Of a stretch of DNA of 57,962 nt, positions 50,758-57,962 are shown in pieces. Source of the DNA: Clostridia bacterium (lineage in GTDB: Bacteria; Bacillota; Clostridia; Oscillospirales; Acutalibacteraceae); contig JAFWYB010000063.1 of NCBI GenBank assembly GCA_017517865.1, positions 1 through 57,962 of the forward strand, read 5' to 3'. The notes below the pieces were generated by a model, which saw only the letters and a list, made by a program, of their open reading frames with translations, was not told the DNA's origin and made no database searches. The position numbers and the translations under genes were made by a program. Every line of letters begins with the position of its first letter. Positions within the stretch are counted from its first letter, which is position 1.

Positions 50758-51114
50758 ATGAAAATCAGAAATAAATTTATCATCCCCCTCATAGCAATAA
50801 TCATTGCTATGCTTATGGTTGGCGGCTCTGTTTCGGGTACTGCCGCAGACACCTCGGCACCCGAGGATACCTCAACAACACATCCTCTTACATACGTACC
50901 CACCACGCTGCCCCCCACCTCAAGCCTCGACGAGGAAATTGACGCTCTCGTTTCAAACCTCGTTTCAGAGTACGTCAGCGACCCGGATCAGGTAGGCGAG
51001 GACATAAGAGAATCAAGCAGTATTATTGATAAGTTCCTTACCGCTATTACGAATTTTATTGATATGATCATCAACTTCGTAAAGCAGATAGGCGATAAGC
51101 TTGGCGGCATATAA
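50758..51114 (+). CDS. Small secreted protein with C-terminal amphipathic helix
   Basis: 118 residues. N-terminal signal (MKIRNKFIIPLIAIIIAMLM, then VGGSVSGTAA as likely cleavage region), a Thr/Pro-rich linker typical of surface proteins (residues 30-57), an acidic helical segment, and a C-terminal amphipathic aromatic helix FLTAITNFIDMIINFVKQIG. No known family recognised. It has its own promoter, AAAAGGAG ribosome site and terminator, so it is a solo expressed gene. Possible roles include a membrane-active peptide or surface adaptor; unknown. Confidence 0.75.
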   Translation: MKIRNKFIIPLIAIIIAMLMVGGSVSGTAADTSAPEDTSTTHPLTYVPTTLPPTSSLDEEIDALVSNLVSEYVSDPDQVGEDIRESSSIIDKFLTAITNFIDMIINFVKQIGDKLGGI

Positions 51115-51121
51115 AAGAATT

Positions 51122-51157
51122 TCTCCTGAGCCTTAGGGTGCTCAGGAGATTTTTGTT
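51122..51157 (+). terminator. Terminator of the small secreted protein gene
   Basis: The stem TCTCCTGAG/CTCAGGAGA and TTTTTG, 8 bp past the stop; its T-run overlaps the tail of the converging FliB-like gene region. Confidence 0.88.
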
Positions 51158-51164
51158 TGTATTT

Positions 51165-52175
51165 TCAGCTTTTACGGATAACCCCGAGAAGCGATGCCAC
51201 GCAAAGGCAATCCTTTTCGTAGGTATAGTCGTAAAACCTCTCCCGGTTTTCGTCGCTGTATTCCATTTGCTTGGAGTACAGCTTACTTTTTTCTATCCAA
51301 CCCTTGAGAGAATAGTCTCCCTTTGTCATACACTTTATAAAAAGCACGGAAACAACGGCAAGCTTCACCTTTGAAAGTATTTCCTCGTCAAAAACACCCT
51401 TGAGAAAGTATCGCCATATAAAATAACGGCATAGGTTGAGCATATATTTTTCTTCCTCGGCAGTTGGTGCAGAAAGTGCTCCGTCACCTGAGATAAGCGA
51501 GGAAAGCTCCTTTTCCCATTCGCTGTCGATTGGCTCAAAGTCGGAATAAAGTGATATTATATCACTGATGTCTGCTTCTTTGATACCGTCAGAAGGTATA
51601 TACTCCTCGCCCGTTTCTCTGTTGTCGGTATAAAACTGAAGCTCATCGGCAAATAAAAGCACACTGCAAAGCTTTTCTTTCAGCGTACCCTCACCGTCAA
51701 GCAAAAAGAATATCTCATCACGGGCCTTGGTCAGAAAGGTGAAAAGGTCTCTGTCAACAGGCTCCTCCTCTTCGTCGGTCAGACTCTCGGCAACGGTATG
51801 TGTATCATCCGTAAGAATAAGCCTTGCCCCCTCCTCGCAGGAAAGTCCTATCCCGCCCTCTTTTATATCACCGTACCACTCAAAATAACGCGGATGATCG
51901 CGGCATATCTGACAAAGATGCTCTTCACCGCAGTTTATTATGATATCGCAAAGGTTACCGCCGTTAAGAAAGGGGCATCTTTCGTTTCTCAGAATAAAGC
52001 TGTTTTCGTGGCTGATATTATCTTTAAGCCTCTCCCCGAAAGCACCGCCGACAGAAGCGTAATACTCAGCAGTTTCCGCGTCAATATCAATTTCCCAGCC
52101 TATACAGCAGTTATCGGTGCATTTATCTGCAATACATCTGAATCGGTTATAATAGGCAGGAACGCGTAAAATCAT
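51165..52175 (-). CDS. FliB-like (flagellin lysine-N-methylase family) protein
   Basis: 336 residues from the start at 52175 (GGGGTGA upstream). The N-terminal cysteine-rich part (FRCIADKCTDNCCIGWEIDI, later RNERCPFLNGGNLCDII and HLCQICRDHPRYFEW) is the FliB hallmark and probably binds a metal or Fe-S cluster. In Salmonella FliB methylates flagellin lysines. No flagellar genes are in this window and such homologues are common in non-motile Clostridia, so the substrate here is likely another protein. It is divergent from tRNA-Arg, whose promoter lies in the gap. Confidence 0.84.
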   Translation of the reverse strand: MILRVPAYYNRFRCIADKCTDNCCIGWEIDIDAETAEYYASVGGAFGERLKDNISHENSFILRNERCPFLNGGNLCDIIINCGEEHLCQICRDHPRYFEWYGDIKEGGIGLSCEEGARLILTDDTHTVAESLTDEEEEPVDRDLFTFLTKARDEIFFLLDGEGTLKEKLCSVLLFADELQFYTDNRETGEEYIPSDGIKEADISDIISLYSDFEPIDSEWEKELSSLISGDGALSAPTAEEEKYMLNLCRYFIWRYFLKGVFDEEILSKVKLAVVSVLFIKCMTKGDYSLKGWIEKSKLYSKQMEYSDENRERFYDYTYEKDCLCVASLLGVIRKS

Positions 52176-52284
52176 AGTGTCACCCCGATATAAAAGCTTT
52201 ATATAAAATATATTCGCAGAAAAAATTTTTGTCAAGGCAAACAAAGCAAAAGAGCAAATAATATCAAGTTTTTCAAAAAAACTA

Positions 52285-52313
52285 TTGACAATACTTATTG
52301 ATTGTGATAATAT
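52285..52313 (+). promoter_or_regulatory. tRNA-Arg promoter
   Basis: TTGACA (52285-52290), 17-bp spacer, TAATAT (52308-52313), 22 bp before the tRNA. Confidence 0.88.
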
Positions 52314-52335
52314 ACTTTGGCAGTTGAAAAGCAAT

Positions 52336-52412
52336 GCGCTGTTAGCTCAGCTGGATAGAGTGTCTGGCTACGGACCAGAAGGTCAGGGGTTCGAATCCCT
52401 TACAGCGCGCCA
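52336..52412 (+). tRNA. tRNA-Arg (anticodon ACG)
   Basis: The acceptor GCGCTGT pairs with ACAGCGC, the anticodon stem TCTGG/CCAGA has loop CTACGGA, T stem AGGGG/CCCTT, and CCA is encoded at 52410-52412. ACG is edited to ICG to read CGN codons. Its last 19 bases and terminator are duplicated 295 bp downstream. Confidence 0.96.
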
Positions 52413-52459
52413 TAAGGAAAACGAGGTTCTACGAGAGTAGAACCCTTTTTCTTTTTTAT
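52394..52459 (+). repeat. 66-bp direct repeat, copy 1 (tRNA-Arg 3' end plus terminator)
   Basis: Exact copy of 52689-52754. It spans the T-loop end, acceptor and CCA of tRNA-Arg and the terminator stem GGTTCTAC-GAGA-GTAGAACC with T-run. Confidence 0.97.
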
Positions 52460-52688
52460 GAAGTTCAGGAGGGATTCGAACAAGGAGGGAGCGCAGCGGA
52501 AGAAAAGGCTCCGGGGGAGCCTTTTCGCCGACGGGGCATCGTCACCGAAGCGCTCCCGGTGGGAGAAGAAGCGAGGTGAGGATGGCGTAGCGGTCGAAAG
52601 TTTTCGGCGCTCCAAGCCGAAAAAACTTTCGGGCACCGCAAGAGGAAGAGCCGTAGGCGAGGCGATAGGTGCGGCAGCACCGGGACAA
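52460..52688. other. 229-bp GC-rich structured insert between tRNA 3'-end repeats
   Basis: Contains AGGGATTCGAAC near 52473-52484, the reverse complement of the tRNA T arm. Hairpins follow: AAAAGGCTCC/GGAGCCTTTT (52503-52525), CTCCC/GGGAG (52553-52565), and a long stem CGAAAGTT-TTCGGC with GCCGAA-AA-AACTTTCG (52595-52631). It ends GGGACAAAATCCCTT, rejoining the tRNA 3' sequence. A frame through it overlaps the tRNA and looks spurious. Confidence 0.8.
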
Positions 52689-52754
52689 AATCCCTTACAG
52701 CGCGCCATAAGGAAAACGAGGTTCTACGAGAGTAGAACCCTTTTTCTTTTTTAT
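52689..52754 (+). repeat. 66-bp direct repeat, copy 2
   Basis: Exact second copy of the tRNA-Arg 3' end and terminator; it overlaps the stop codon of the GNAT gene (52751-52753). Confidence 0.97.
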
Positions 52755-53221
52755 CTTACAGTAAACTCAAGAACGGTTTCTGTCTCGTTCAGGTGATGCA
52801 ACCTCGGATTATACGACGCAGTTACTGCTGTCCACAGAGCTTTTGCCGCCTTATTTTTCTCATTGTACTTGAGCTCCCAATTTCCTTTGTTTTCAGAAAA
52901 GATAAGCCTTGCCGTCTCGGCGGCATAGCCGTTTCTTCTGTAGGTCGGGAATATTGTAAACTCCGCCATTGTGAAGTCAGGCTCACCACCTATTACGGAA
53001 TAGGGATTTATCATCACAAAGCCAACCATTGTTTCATCGTTATAAATAAAATATGCCTTTCTTTTCGGATCAACGAAATATTCATCGAAATATCCGTAGC
53101 CGTAATTACCATCTTCATCCATTACATCAGGGTAAAAGCTTGTCATTTCATAAAGATACTTCTGATTGATGTTACGGAACCTTTCCTTTTCTTCTGCCTT
53201 AACAGATACTAATTTTATCAT
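52751..53221 (-). CDS. GNAT family N-acetyltransferase
   Basis: 156 residues with the GNAT fold. The acetyl-CoA loop is seen as AEFTIFPTYRRNGYAAETARLI (motif A, R/Q-x-x-G-x-A form) and later NEKNKAAKALWTAV (motif B). The N-terminal part (MIKLVSVKAEEKERFRNINQ) is typical. The substrate is unknown. Its last codon and stop fall inside copy 2 of the tRNA-derived repeat, so the repeat event left the gene intact. Converges with tRNA-Arg. Confidence 0.85.
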   Translation of the reverse strand: MIKLVSVKAEEKERFRNINQKYLYEMTSFYPDVMDEDGNYGYGYFDEYFVDPKRKAYFIYNDETMVGFVMINPYSVIGGEPDFTMAEFTIFPTYRRNGYAAETARLIFSENKGNWELKYNEKNKAAKALWTAVTASYNPRLHHLNETETVLEFTVR

Positions 53222-53346
53222 AAGAGCCTCCCTAACGCAGCAAGGCTGTCGCCTTGCGAGGCTTTTGGCAAAAATACGGGGAATTTTGTTTGAGAAACAA
53301 ATACTGCCTTATGGGGTGTCGGCGAAAGCTTTTTCCCGGATTTCTG

Positions 53347-53375
53347 TTGCCATTTTCTTTTCTTTATGTTATCAT
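53347..53375 (+). promoter_or_regulatory. Promoter of the pyrophosphatase gene
   Basis: TTGCCA (53347-53352), 17-bp spacer, TATCAT (53370-53375). Confidence 0.7.
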
Positions 53376-53407
53376 ATTTTCAGTAAAAAAATCAAGGAGG
53401 ACTTAAT

Positions 53408-53941
53408 ATGAACATCTGGCACGACATAAATCCCCAGCGTATCGGAGTCGATTGCTTCGACGCGGTTATTGAAATCAGTAAAAACTCAAAAATGAAATAC
53501 GAGCTCGACAAGCAGACGGGTATGCTTCGTCTTGACAGAGTGCTCCATACCTCAACCCACTATCCCGCCAACTACGGCTTTATTCCCCGCACCTATGCTC
53601 TCGACAACGACCCCCTTGACGTACTCGTTCTCTGCTCAGAGATGATTGAGCCTATGGCTCTTGTTGAGTGCTATCCCATCGGCGTTATTTCAATGCTTGA
53701 TAATAATGACCCCGACGATAAAATTATCGCCATCCACACAGGTGACCCCACTTATAACGGCTATACCGACATAAATCAGCTTCCGAAGCACATTTTCGAA
53801 GAAATGATTCACTTTTTCTCGGTTTACAAAATGCTCGAAAATAAAAGCACCGTAATCGACGAAGCAAAAGGTCCCGAGGAAGCAAGAAAAATTATCCAGG
53901 AATCAATAGACAGATACAACGAGATTTTTGAGAACAAGTAA
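53408..53941 (+). CDS. ppa: Inorganic pyrophosphatase, family I
   Basis: 177 residues, the usual size of family I soluble pyrophosphatase, which hydrolyses PPi and drives biosynthetic reactions. Visible motifs are KYELDKQTGMLRLDRVL, HYPANYGFIPRT and the Mg-binding signature DNDPLDVLVL; further Asp ligands lie in DDKIIAIHTGDP. AGGAGG precedes the ATG. Many Clostridia use family II or membrane enzymes, so the family I type is a modest distinction. A terminator inside a repeat element follows. Confidence 0.93.
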   Translation: MNIWHDINPQRIGVDCFDAVIEISKNSKMKYELDKQTGMLRLDRVLHTSTHYPANYGFIPRTYALDNDPLDVLVLCSEMIEPMALVECYPIGVISMLDNNDPDDKIIAIHTGDPTYNGYTDINQLPKHIFEEMIHFFSVYKMLENKSTVIDEAKGPEEARKIIQESIDRYNEIFENK

Positions 53942-53943
53942 AA

Positions 53944-54167
53944 GCAATGCGCAATGCACAATTCGCAATGCGCAATCGCGGGATAGCATTGTAAAAGCTT
54001 TCAGCGTTATTCCGCCGCTTTTATGTAGTTTATACTAAATAAAAAAGTCGTCTGTTTTTCAGACGACTTAATTTTTTTACACAGATTAAGCACACGCTTA
54101 CTTGGCGGGGCAAACCTATATTGATTGAACTGTTCTCCGCGATTGCGCATTGCGAATTGCGCATTGA
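53944..54167. repeat. GCAATGCGCAA-armed intergenic element, copy B
   Basis: Arms 53944-53982 (GCAATGCGCAATGCACAATT and onward) and 54137-54166 (reverse-complement words CGCGATTGCGCATTGCGAAT). Bases 54121-54143 are the reverse complement of the AATCGCGG-GAACAGTTC string of copy A. The interior holds the ppa terminator. It ends 1 bp before the rubredoxin-fusion stop codon. Confidence 0.72.
54044..54080 (+). terminator. Terminator of the pyrophosphatase gene
   Basis: The stem AAGTCGTCT/AGACGACTT with a 7-nt loop and TTTTTTT, inside the repeat element. Confidence 0.88.
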
Positions 54168-54776
54168 TTAAACCGGCTCGAAATCGCTTGCAGGGTGCTT
54201 GCAAATAGGACAGATGAAATCTTCGGGGAGCTCATCGCCCTCATATACATAGCCGCAGATTTTGCACACATAGCCCTTTTTCTTCTGCGGCTGCGGCTTA
54301 GGCTTGACATTATCCTGATAATAGGTATAGGTCATCGTTCTTTCTTCGCTCAGCTCATCCATCTGAGTTACAAAGCAGATGAAAAGCGTGTGAGTATCAA
54401 GGTCAACCGTGCTTTCAACCCACAGTGACATATACGCGTTCACATTATCATTGAGTACGGCAAGACCGTTATTGCTTCTTTCAAAGGCGACACCCTCAAA
54501 TTTATCCGTATCTCTGCCGCTTCTGAAGCCGAAATTCTGAAAAAGGTTGAAGGGAGCACTCTCTGCGATACAGTTTATATTAAGCTTATTCGTCTTAAGC
54601 ACAACGTCGTGGGTATAATTCTGCTTATTGATTGCAACGGCGACCTTGTTGGGCGTATTTGTAACCTGCATAACAGAATTAAGTATACAACCGTTATCCC
54701 TTTCACCGTCATTTGTTGTAATCACGTAAAGACCGTATCCCAGCTTGAAAAGTGCTGCATTTTCATTTTTTACCAT
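54168..54776 (-). CDS. Flavin reductase-rubredoxin fusion (Hrb-like)
   Basis: 202 residues. The first 155 form a flavin reductase-type FMN-binding domain ([32 protein letters not shown]). A Pro/Lys hinge follows ([10 protein letters not shown]), then a rubredoxin domain [19 protein letters not shown] ending [12 protein letters not shown] with two CxxC iron ligands. This is the layout of high-molecular-weight rubredoxins that pass electrons to oxygen- or NO-reducing flavodiiron proteins in anaerobes. The start at 54776 has GGCGGA upstream. It lies 22 bp after the DUF6483 gene. Confidence 0.88.
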   Translation of the reverse strand: MVKNENAALFKLGYGLYVITTNDGERDNGCILNSVMQVTNTPNKVAVAINKQNYTHDVVLKTNKLNINCIAESAPFNLFQNFGFRSGRDTDKFEGVAFERSNNGLAVLNDNVNAYMSLWVESTVDLDTHTLFICFVTQMDELSEERTMTYTYYQDNVKPKPQPQKKKGYVCKICGYVYEGDELPEDFICPICKHPASDFEPV

Positions 54777-54798
54777 TGTATTTCCGCCTTTCATAATC

Positions 54799-55179
54799 TC
54801 AGTTAAAATATTCATCGGTAAAATCAAGCCCGAAAAGGGAGGTTATGTTTACCATTCCTTCTTTGATTTCCTCGCGGGAAAAATCGGCTTTTTCCAGCTC
54901 ATCATCGGAAAGCATGTTCAGCCTTGAATAAAACTCAAGTGCAACAGCAAGATGATATTTGCTTTTTACGTCCACACTGTCGAAAAGATGGTTTTCCGCT
55001 CTGCATATTTCGCCCTCTGCGAGCATACACAAAAGCTCCTTAAACAGTATGTCCGCACCCGAAGCGCTTTTTTCAATTATTTGTGTAAATTCGTCAGTAT
55101 CCTTTTTGAAAACAGCCTTACCGATAAAGCGTACCAGCATCTGTATCTGCTTCATCAGCCAATCCTGCTCGTAAAACAT
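54799..55179 (-). CDS. DUF6483 family protein
   Basis: 126 residues, all helical: [20 protein letters not shown] opening, an acidic middle, and [17 protein letters not shown] near the end. It matches my memory of the clostridial family DUF6483, which has no assigned function. No signal or cysteine motif. It lies between an esterase (48 bp) and the rubredoxin fusion (22 bp), in one minus-strand run. Confidence 0.75.
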   Translation of the reverse strand: MFYEQDWLMKQIQMLVRFIGKAVFKKDTDEFTQIIEKSASGADILFKELLCMLAEGEICRAENHLFDSVDVKSKYHLAVALEFYSRLNMLSDDELEKADFSREEIKEGMVNITSLFGLDFTDEYFN

Positions 55180-55227
55180 AAGTAATTCTCCCTATGGCTG
55201 TATAAAGGCGCCGTAAAACACTCTTTA

Positions 55228-56118
55228 TCAGTTAAGATATTTGCTGCAGTATTCCTCTAACAGAGTGTCGGCGAGCCTTATATTGGACTTGTCGTCTCCT
55301 AAATCGTGGTCTGAGTTGGGATATGAGTTGAAATAGTGCTCAACACCGTATTCGGTAAGCTTTGCATCAAGGCTCACCGCGTTGCTGTAAGGCACAACCG
55401 AATCCTTCATTCCGTGGTTTATAACGGTAGGCACCGTATTCTCATTCACAAGATACAACGGAGAAATCTTCTGCAGATCCTCTTTGACCGAGGCTCTGTC
55501 CTCATATGTATATTCCTTGCCGCAGGCCCATGAGAAAAGGTCGATTATAATATCACCGTCGCTCAGAAGGCTGTCGGTATAATATCCTTCATCGGTAAGG
55601 TCGGTCGGGCCGCAATAGCTTACAACCGCAGCAGGCTTTACGGGCGCAGTATCCGCTCTCATATATGCGTAAAGAAGTGAAAGGTGTCCGCCCGCTGAGC
55701 TGCCCGTAAGAAGCACCTTGTTTATATTGACACCGTGCTCTCTTCCCTTTTCCTTTATACACGCAAGAGCCGCGTCAATATCGTCAAGAATGTCGTACAT
55801 ATCAACATCCTCGCTGAGATATCTGTAATTGATTGCCGCAGCTGCATAACCCTTCTTCTCAGAAGCGTATTCAACAGCCGATTCATAGCCGTTCTTGTCG
55901 CCTCCGACCCATCCGCCGCCGTGAATGGAAAGAATCAGACCTATCTCACCGTCATTTTCCTTAGGAATGTTGAGGTCAAGCAGATTCCTCTCACCGTAAG
56001 CGCCGTAGGATAAATCTCTGTATTCATAGCACTTCTTTTCAAAAAGGTTATCAATACCGAAAAAGCCCGCAAAAAAGGCTACTATACTCATTAAAAATGC
56101 AATTATTCTGTCCCACAT
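55228..56118 (-). CDS. Membrane-anchored alpha/beta hydrolase (carboxylesterase type)
   Basis: 296 residues. An N-terminal hydrophobic anchor (IIAFLMSIVAFFAGFFG) precedes a hydrolase of the hormone-sensitive lipase/BD-FAE type. The oxyanion motif is SIHGGGWVGG, the nucleophile elbow LTGSSAGGHLSL (Ser), and the late Asp and His are in NHGMKDSVVPY and NSDHDLGD. Likely cleaves esters outside the membrane, such as acetylated sugars. The ribosome site is GGTGATAT. It is 9 bp after a small lipoprotein gene. Confidence 0.87.
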   Translation of the reverse strand: MWDRIIAFLMSIVAFFAGFFGIDNLFEKKCYEYRDLSYGAYGERNLLDLNIPKENDGEIGLILSIHGGGWVGGDKNGYESAVEYASEKKGYAAAAINYRYLSEDVDMYDILDDIDAALACIKEKGREHGVNINKVLLTGSSAGGHLSLLYAYMRADTAPVKPAAVVSYCGPTDLTDEGYYTDSLLSDGDIIIDLFSWACGKEYTYEDRASVKEDLQKISPLYLVNENTVPTVINHGMKDSVVPYSNAVSLDAKLTEYGVEHYFNSYPNSDHDLGDDKSNIRLADTLLEEYCSKYLN

Positions 56119-56127
56119 AATATCACC

Positions 56128-56472
56128 TTATTCTGCTGCCTTAACGTAAACCACGCCCTCACTGACGGTAAGCTTACCTGTCTCAAGAGTATAGTTGAAG
56201 GTCTGAGTGGTTTTGTTGTCGTATGAAATAAAAAGAACCGAGCCGTCGTCTGTGTAGGTAAATGCGTTTACCTCTGTTCTTCCGTTTCTTACGGTTGTTC
56301 TTTCACCGGTCAAATCCTCGTTGAAAACGAGCACTGTCTTAGGTGCGGTTGAGCCCTCGTCATAAAGCTCCCATCTGCCTGCAAGTGTTTCCTTTCCGCC
56401 GCTTGCACCGCCGCAGGCCGCAAAAGAAAAGAGAACACACAATACCAATAAAATTGCTGATAGTTTTTTCAT
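56128..56472 (-). CDS. Small lipoprotein with beta-rich domain
   Basis: 114 residues. Lipobox FSFAACGG (Cys20), a Gly/Ser linker, then a beta-rich domain beginning LAGRWELYDEGSTAPKTVLV, of the small lipocalin-like type often seen in clostridial lipoproteins (DUF5640-like). No enzymatic motif. The start has AAGGAGG upstream. First of a four-gene run (lipoprotein, esterase, DUF6483, rubredoxin fusion). Confidence 0.75.
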   Translation of the reverse strand: MKKLSAILLVLCVLFSFAACGGASGGKETLAGRWELYDEGSTAPKTVLVFNEDLTGERTTVRNGRTEVNAFTYTDDGSVLFISYDNKTTQTFNYTLETGKLTVSEGVVYVKAAE

Positions 56473-56712
56473 CAGAAATACCTCCTTTTCATAATTTTAC
56501 CATTGATTGATTGCCCTTGTCAATAACACTTTGCGTTTACGGCTAAAATTTAAATTACAAGTGCAAAATGCAAAATTGCGCTCGCTCCTGACCGCATATC
56601 TTTAAGTCTCGCGGGCAGTGCTTTTATACTGTATCTTTTTTAAGCGGATTTTTTCCGGAGCGAAGCGTCCCGTAATTTTGCTTTCTGCATTTTCCGCCGT
56701 TTTGCTGCAGAT
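56473..56712. other. Intergenic with AAGTGCAAAATGC words
   Basis: About 240 bp. 56557-56575 carries AGTGCAAAATGCAAAATTG, a word set also seen at 14352-14372 and 16486-16503. No gene is supported; a short frame at 56618 is opposite-strand background. Confidence 0.5.
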
Positions 56713-56744
56713 AAAAAGTCCTCCGTTTTTTCGGAGGACTTTTA
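56713..56744 (-). terminator. Terminator of the fructose-bisphosphate aldolase gene
   Basis: The stem AAAAGTCCTCCG/CGGAGGACTTTT with a 6-nt loop; T-rich on the minus side. Confidence 0.92.
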
Positions 56745-56757
56745 CTTTCAGTTTAAC

Positions 56758-57693
56758 TTATGCCTTGTCTGCACAGCCGAGAACTGTTTCAATCTTGTGT
56801 GAAACAACGCCTTCAATAGCATCTCTTGCGGGAGTGAGATACTGTCTGGGGTCAAAGTGCTTGGGATTCTCGCTGAAGTGCTTACGAACTGCAGCTGTCA
56901 TAGCGATACGGATATCGGAGTCAACATTGATCTTACAAACAGCCATTGATGCAGCCTCACGAAGCATTTCCTCGGGGATACCGATAGCGTCGGGCATTTC
57001 ACCGCCGTAAGCGTTGATCGTCTTGACATCCTCCTGGTTAACTGATGAAGCACCGTGAAGAACGATGGGGAAGCCGGGAAGCTTTTCTTCAACTGCCTTA
57101 AGAATATCGAAACGGAGCTGAGGCTTCTGACCGGGCTTGAACTTGTAAGCACCGTGGCTTGTGCCGATAGCAATAGCAAGTGAGTCAACGCCTGTTCTTG
57201 TAACGAAATCGTAAACCTGATCGGGATCTGTGAAGTTTGCATCCTCATCGCTTACGTTAACATCGTCTTCAATACCTGCAAGCTGGCCGAGCTCACCCTC
57301 AACAACAACGCCGTGTGCGTGAGCATAGTCAACAACCTTCTTTGTAAGAGCAACGTTCTCTTCGTAATCAAGATGTGAGCCGTCGATCATAACTGATGTG
57401 AAGCCGCCGTCGATGCAGGACTTACAGGTTTCAAAATCGGGGCCGTGGTCAAGATGAAGAGCGATGGGAAGACCTGTTTCCTCAGCAGCAGCCTTAACCA
57501 TTGCTACAAGGTAGCCGTGTGAAGCATACTTTCTTGCGCCTGCTGAAACCTGAAGGATAACGGGAGCGTTGTGCTTCTTTGCAGCTCTTGTGATACCCTG
57601 AATGATTTCCATGTTGTTAACGTTGAATGCACCGATAGCGTAGCCGCCCTTGTATGCATCTTCAAACATTTTCTTTGTTGTTACTAATGCCAT
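56758..57693 (-). CDS. fba: Class II fructose-1,6-bisphosphate aldolase
   Basis: 311 residues, zinc-dependent class II aldolase of glycolysis (FBP to DHAP plus GAP). Motifs: AFNVNNMEI start, ALHLDHG (first zinc and catalytic Asp), VMIDGSHLDYEENV, VEGELGQLAGIEDD, GTSHGAYK and VLHGASSVNQEDV with zinc and phosphate ligands, then KINVDSD. The length and GQLAG segment fit the gatY/fba class common in Clostridia. AAAGGAG precedes the ATG. Solo gene with its own promoter and terminator. Confidence 0.95.
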   Translation of the reverse strand: MALVTTKKMFEDAYKGGYAIGAFNVNNMEIIQGITRAAKKHNAPVILQVSAGARKYASHGYLVAMVKAAAEETGLPIALHLDHGPDFETCKSCIDGGFTSVMIDGSHLDYEENVALTKKVVDYAHAHGVVVEGELGQLAGIEDDVNVSDEDANFTDPDQVYDFVTRTGVDSLAIAIGTSHGAYKFKPGQKPQLRFDILKAVEEKLPGFPIVLHGASSVNQEDVKTINAYGGEMPDAIGIPEEMLREAASMAVCKINVDSDIRIAMTAAVRKHFSENPKHFDPRQYLTPARDAIEGVVSHKIETVLGCADKA

Positions 57694-57736
57694 GATAAAA
57701 ACTCCTTTATTTTTAATGTTTTATTATCCAACGAAA

Positions 57737-57765
57737 AGTATAACCCAATTGCTTTTTGTTGTCAA
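57737..57765 (-). promoter_or_regulatory. fba promoter
   Basis: On the minus strand TTGACA (57765-57760), 17-bp spacer, TATACT (57742-57737). Confidence 0.88.
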
Positions 57766-57815
57766 GTGAATACCTATTTATAATATGTATATCACTATCT
57801 TATTATGATATGGTT

Positions 57816-57962
57816 AGGGTGACGAGCATAATCCGAACCCCGTTTTTTACGGGCGGATTTCCGCCAATACTTCGTTAAAATACTCGTAAATCCGATAGGA
57901 TTTACTGCGTTTTGTGTCTTGTCTTGCCAAAAATCCGCTCCGCAAAAAATCGCAGACCCAAA
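57816..57962. repeat. Right-end copy of terminal/dispersed repeat
   Basis: The inverted 22-mer (57816-57837) matches 142-163, and the last 36 bases equal the first 36. Between them is AT-rich sequence with a CCGTTTTTTACGGGCGGATT stretch (CCGT/ACGG stem) and no gene. Confidence 0.7.

Noticed and set aside
52400-52708. 102-residue minus-strand frame through the tRNA-Arg insert
   Set aside because: It overlaps the tRNA 3' end and both hairpins, has an Arg/Pro/Ser-rich composition expected from GC-rich structured DNA, and lacks a ribosome site.

Overview
The window looks like chromosomal DNA of a Gram-positive, low-to-mid GC, fermentative anaerobe. The best fit is the Clostridia, probably a gut Oscillospirales/Ruminococcaceae-type organism. 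This rests on AGGAGG ribosome binding sites, TTGACA-17-TATAAT promoters, pyruvate formate-lyase under a ZTP (pfl) riboswitch, an [FeFe]-hydrogenase-like sensor, an Fe-S L-serine dehydratase, a FliB-like protein, a rubredoxin fusion and small clostridial families (DUF951, DUF6472, DUF6483). The assignment is inference from gene content, not a phylogenetic result.

Layout: (1) 0.2-5.1 kb, minus strand: class III aminotransferase, tandem class II aldolase, xanthine phosphoribosyltransferase and a BMP-type nucleoside-binding lipoprotein. (2) 5.5-6.9 kb, plus: an orphan phage-type lysis cassette (wall hydrolase plus two holins). (3) 7.0-9.5 kb, minus: flavodoxin-like, PIG-L deacetylase, S1-domain protein. 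(4) 9.7-14.3 kb, plus: DUF951, prfA, Sua5/TsaC, coaE, M18 aminopeptidase. (5) 15.2-18.0 kb, plus: argG and argH. (6) 18.0-19.1 kb: a one-gene cassette bounded by perfect 60-bp inverted repeats. (7) 19.1-25.5 kb, minus: polar amino acid ABC transporter, uracil/xanthine permease with a leader attenuator, HD hydrolase, serine dehydratase. (8) 25.6-26.4 kb: non-coding, with a striking cloverleaf palindrome. (9) 26.4-36.5 kb: lipid kinase, MATE pump, tRNA-Thr and tRNA-Tyr, an LCAT-like protein with Cys at the nucleophile elbow, a small P-loop kinase, GH36 alpha-galactosidase, TraX, and an EamA transporter that follows pflBA. (10) 36.5-42.2 kb: pflBA with its riboswitch, then a GPH sugar symporter plus a membrane-anchored partner. 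(11) 42.4-49.6 kb: a membrane-bound XRE regulator, then a compact minus-strand operon (PHP, unknown, DRTGG, RsbW-like ATPase, hydrogenase-like sensor, DRTGG, PHP, C_GCAxxG_C_C, zinc ribbon). (12) 49.7-57.7 kb: MTA/SAH nucleosidase, a small secreted protein, FliB-like, tRNA-Arg followed by a duplicated 3' end, GNAT, pyrophosphatase, flavoprotein-rubredoxin, DUF6483, esterase, lipoprotein, fructose-bisphosphate aldolase.

Metabolically the region combines arginine synthesis, mixed-acid fermentation through formate, amino acid and serine catabolism, galactoside use, and nucleobase uptake and salvage. The least explained parts are non-coding or regulatory: the 124-bp cloverleaf palindrome (25611-25734), the 295-bp unit that duplicates the tRNA-Arg 3' end and terminator (52394-52754), the 60-bp inverted-repeat cassette, several families of self-complementary intergenic repeats, and an identical 36-bp sequence at both window ends. 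That terminal overlap means the contig either closes as a circle or was broken inside a dispersed repeat. The second is more likely given the housekeeping content.
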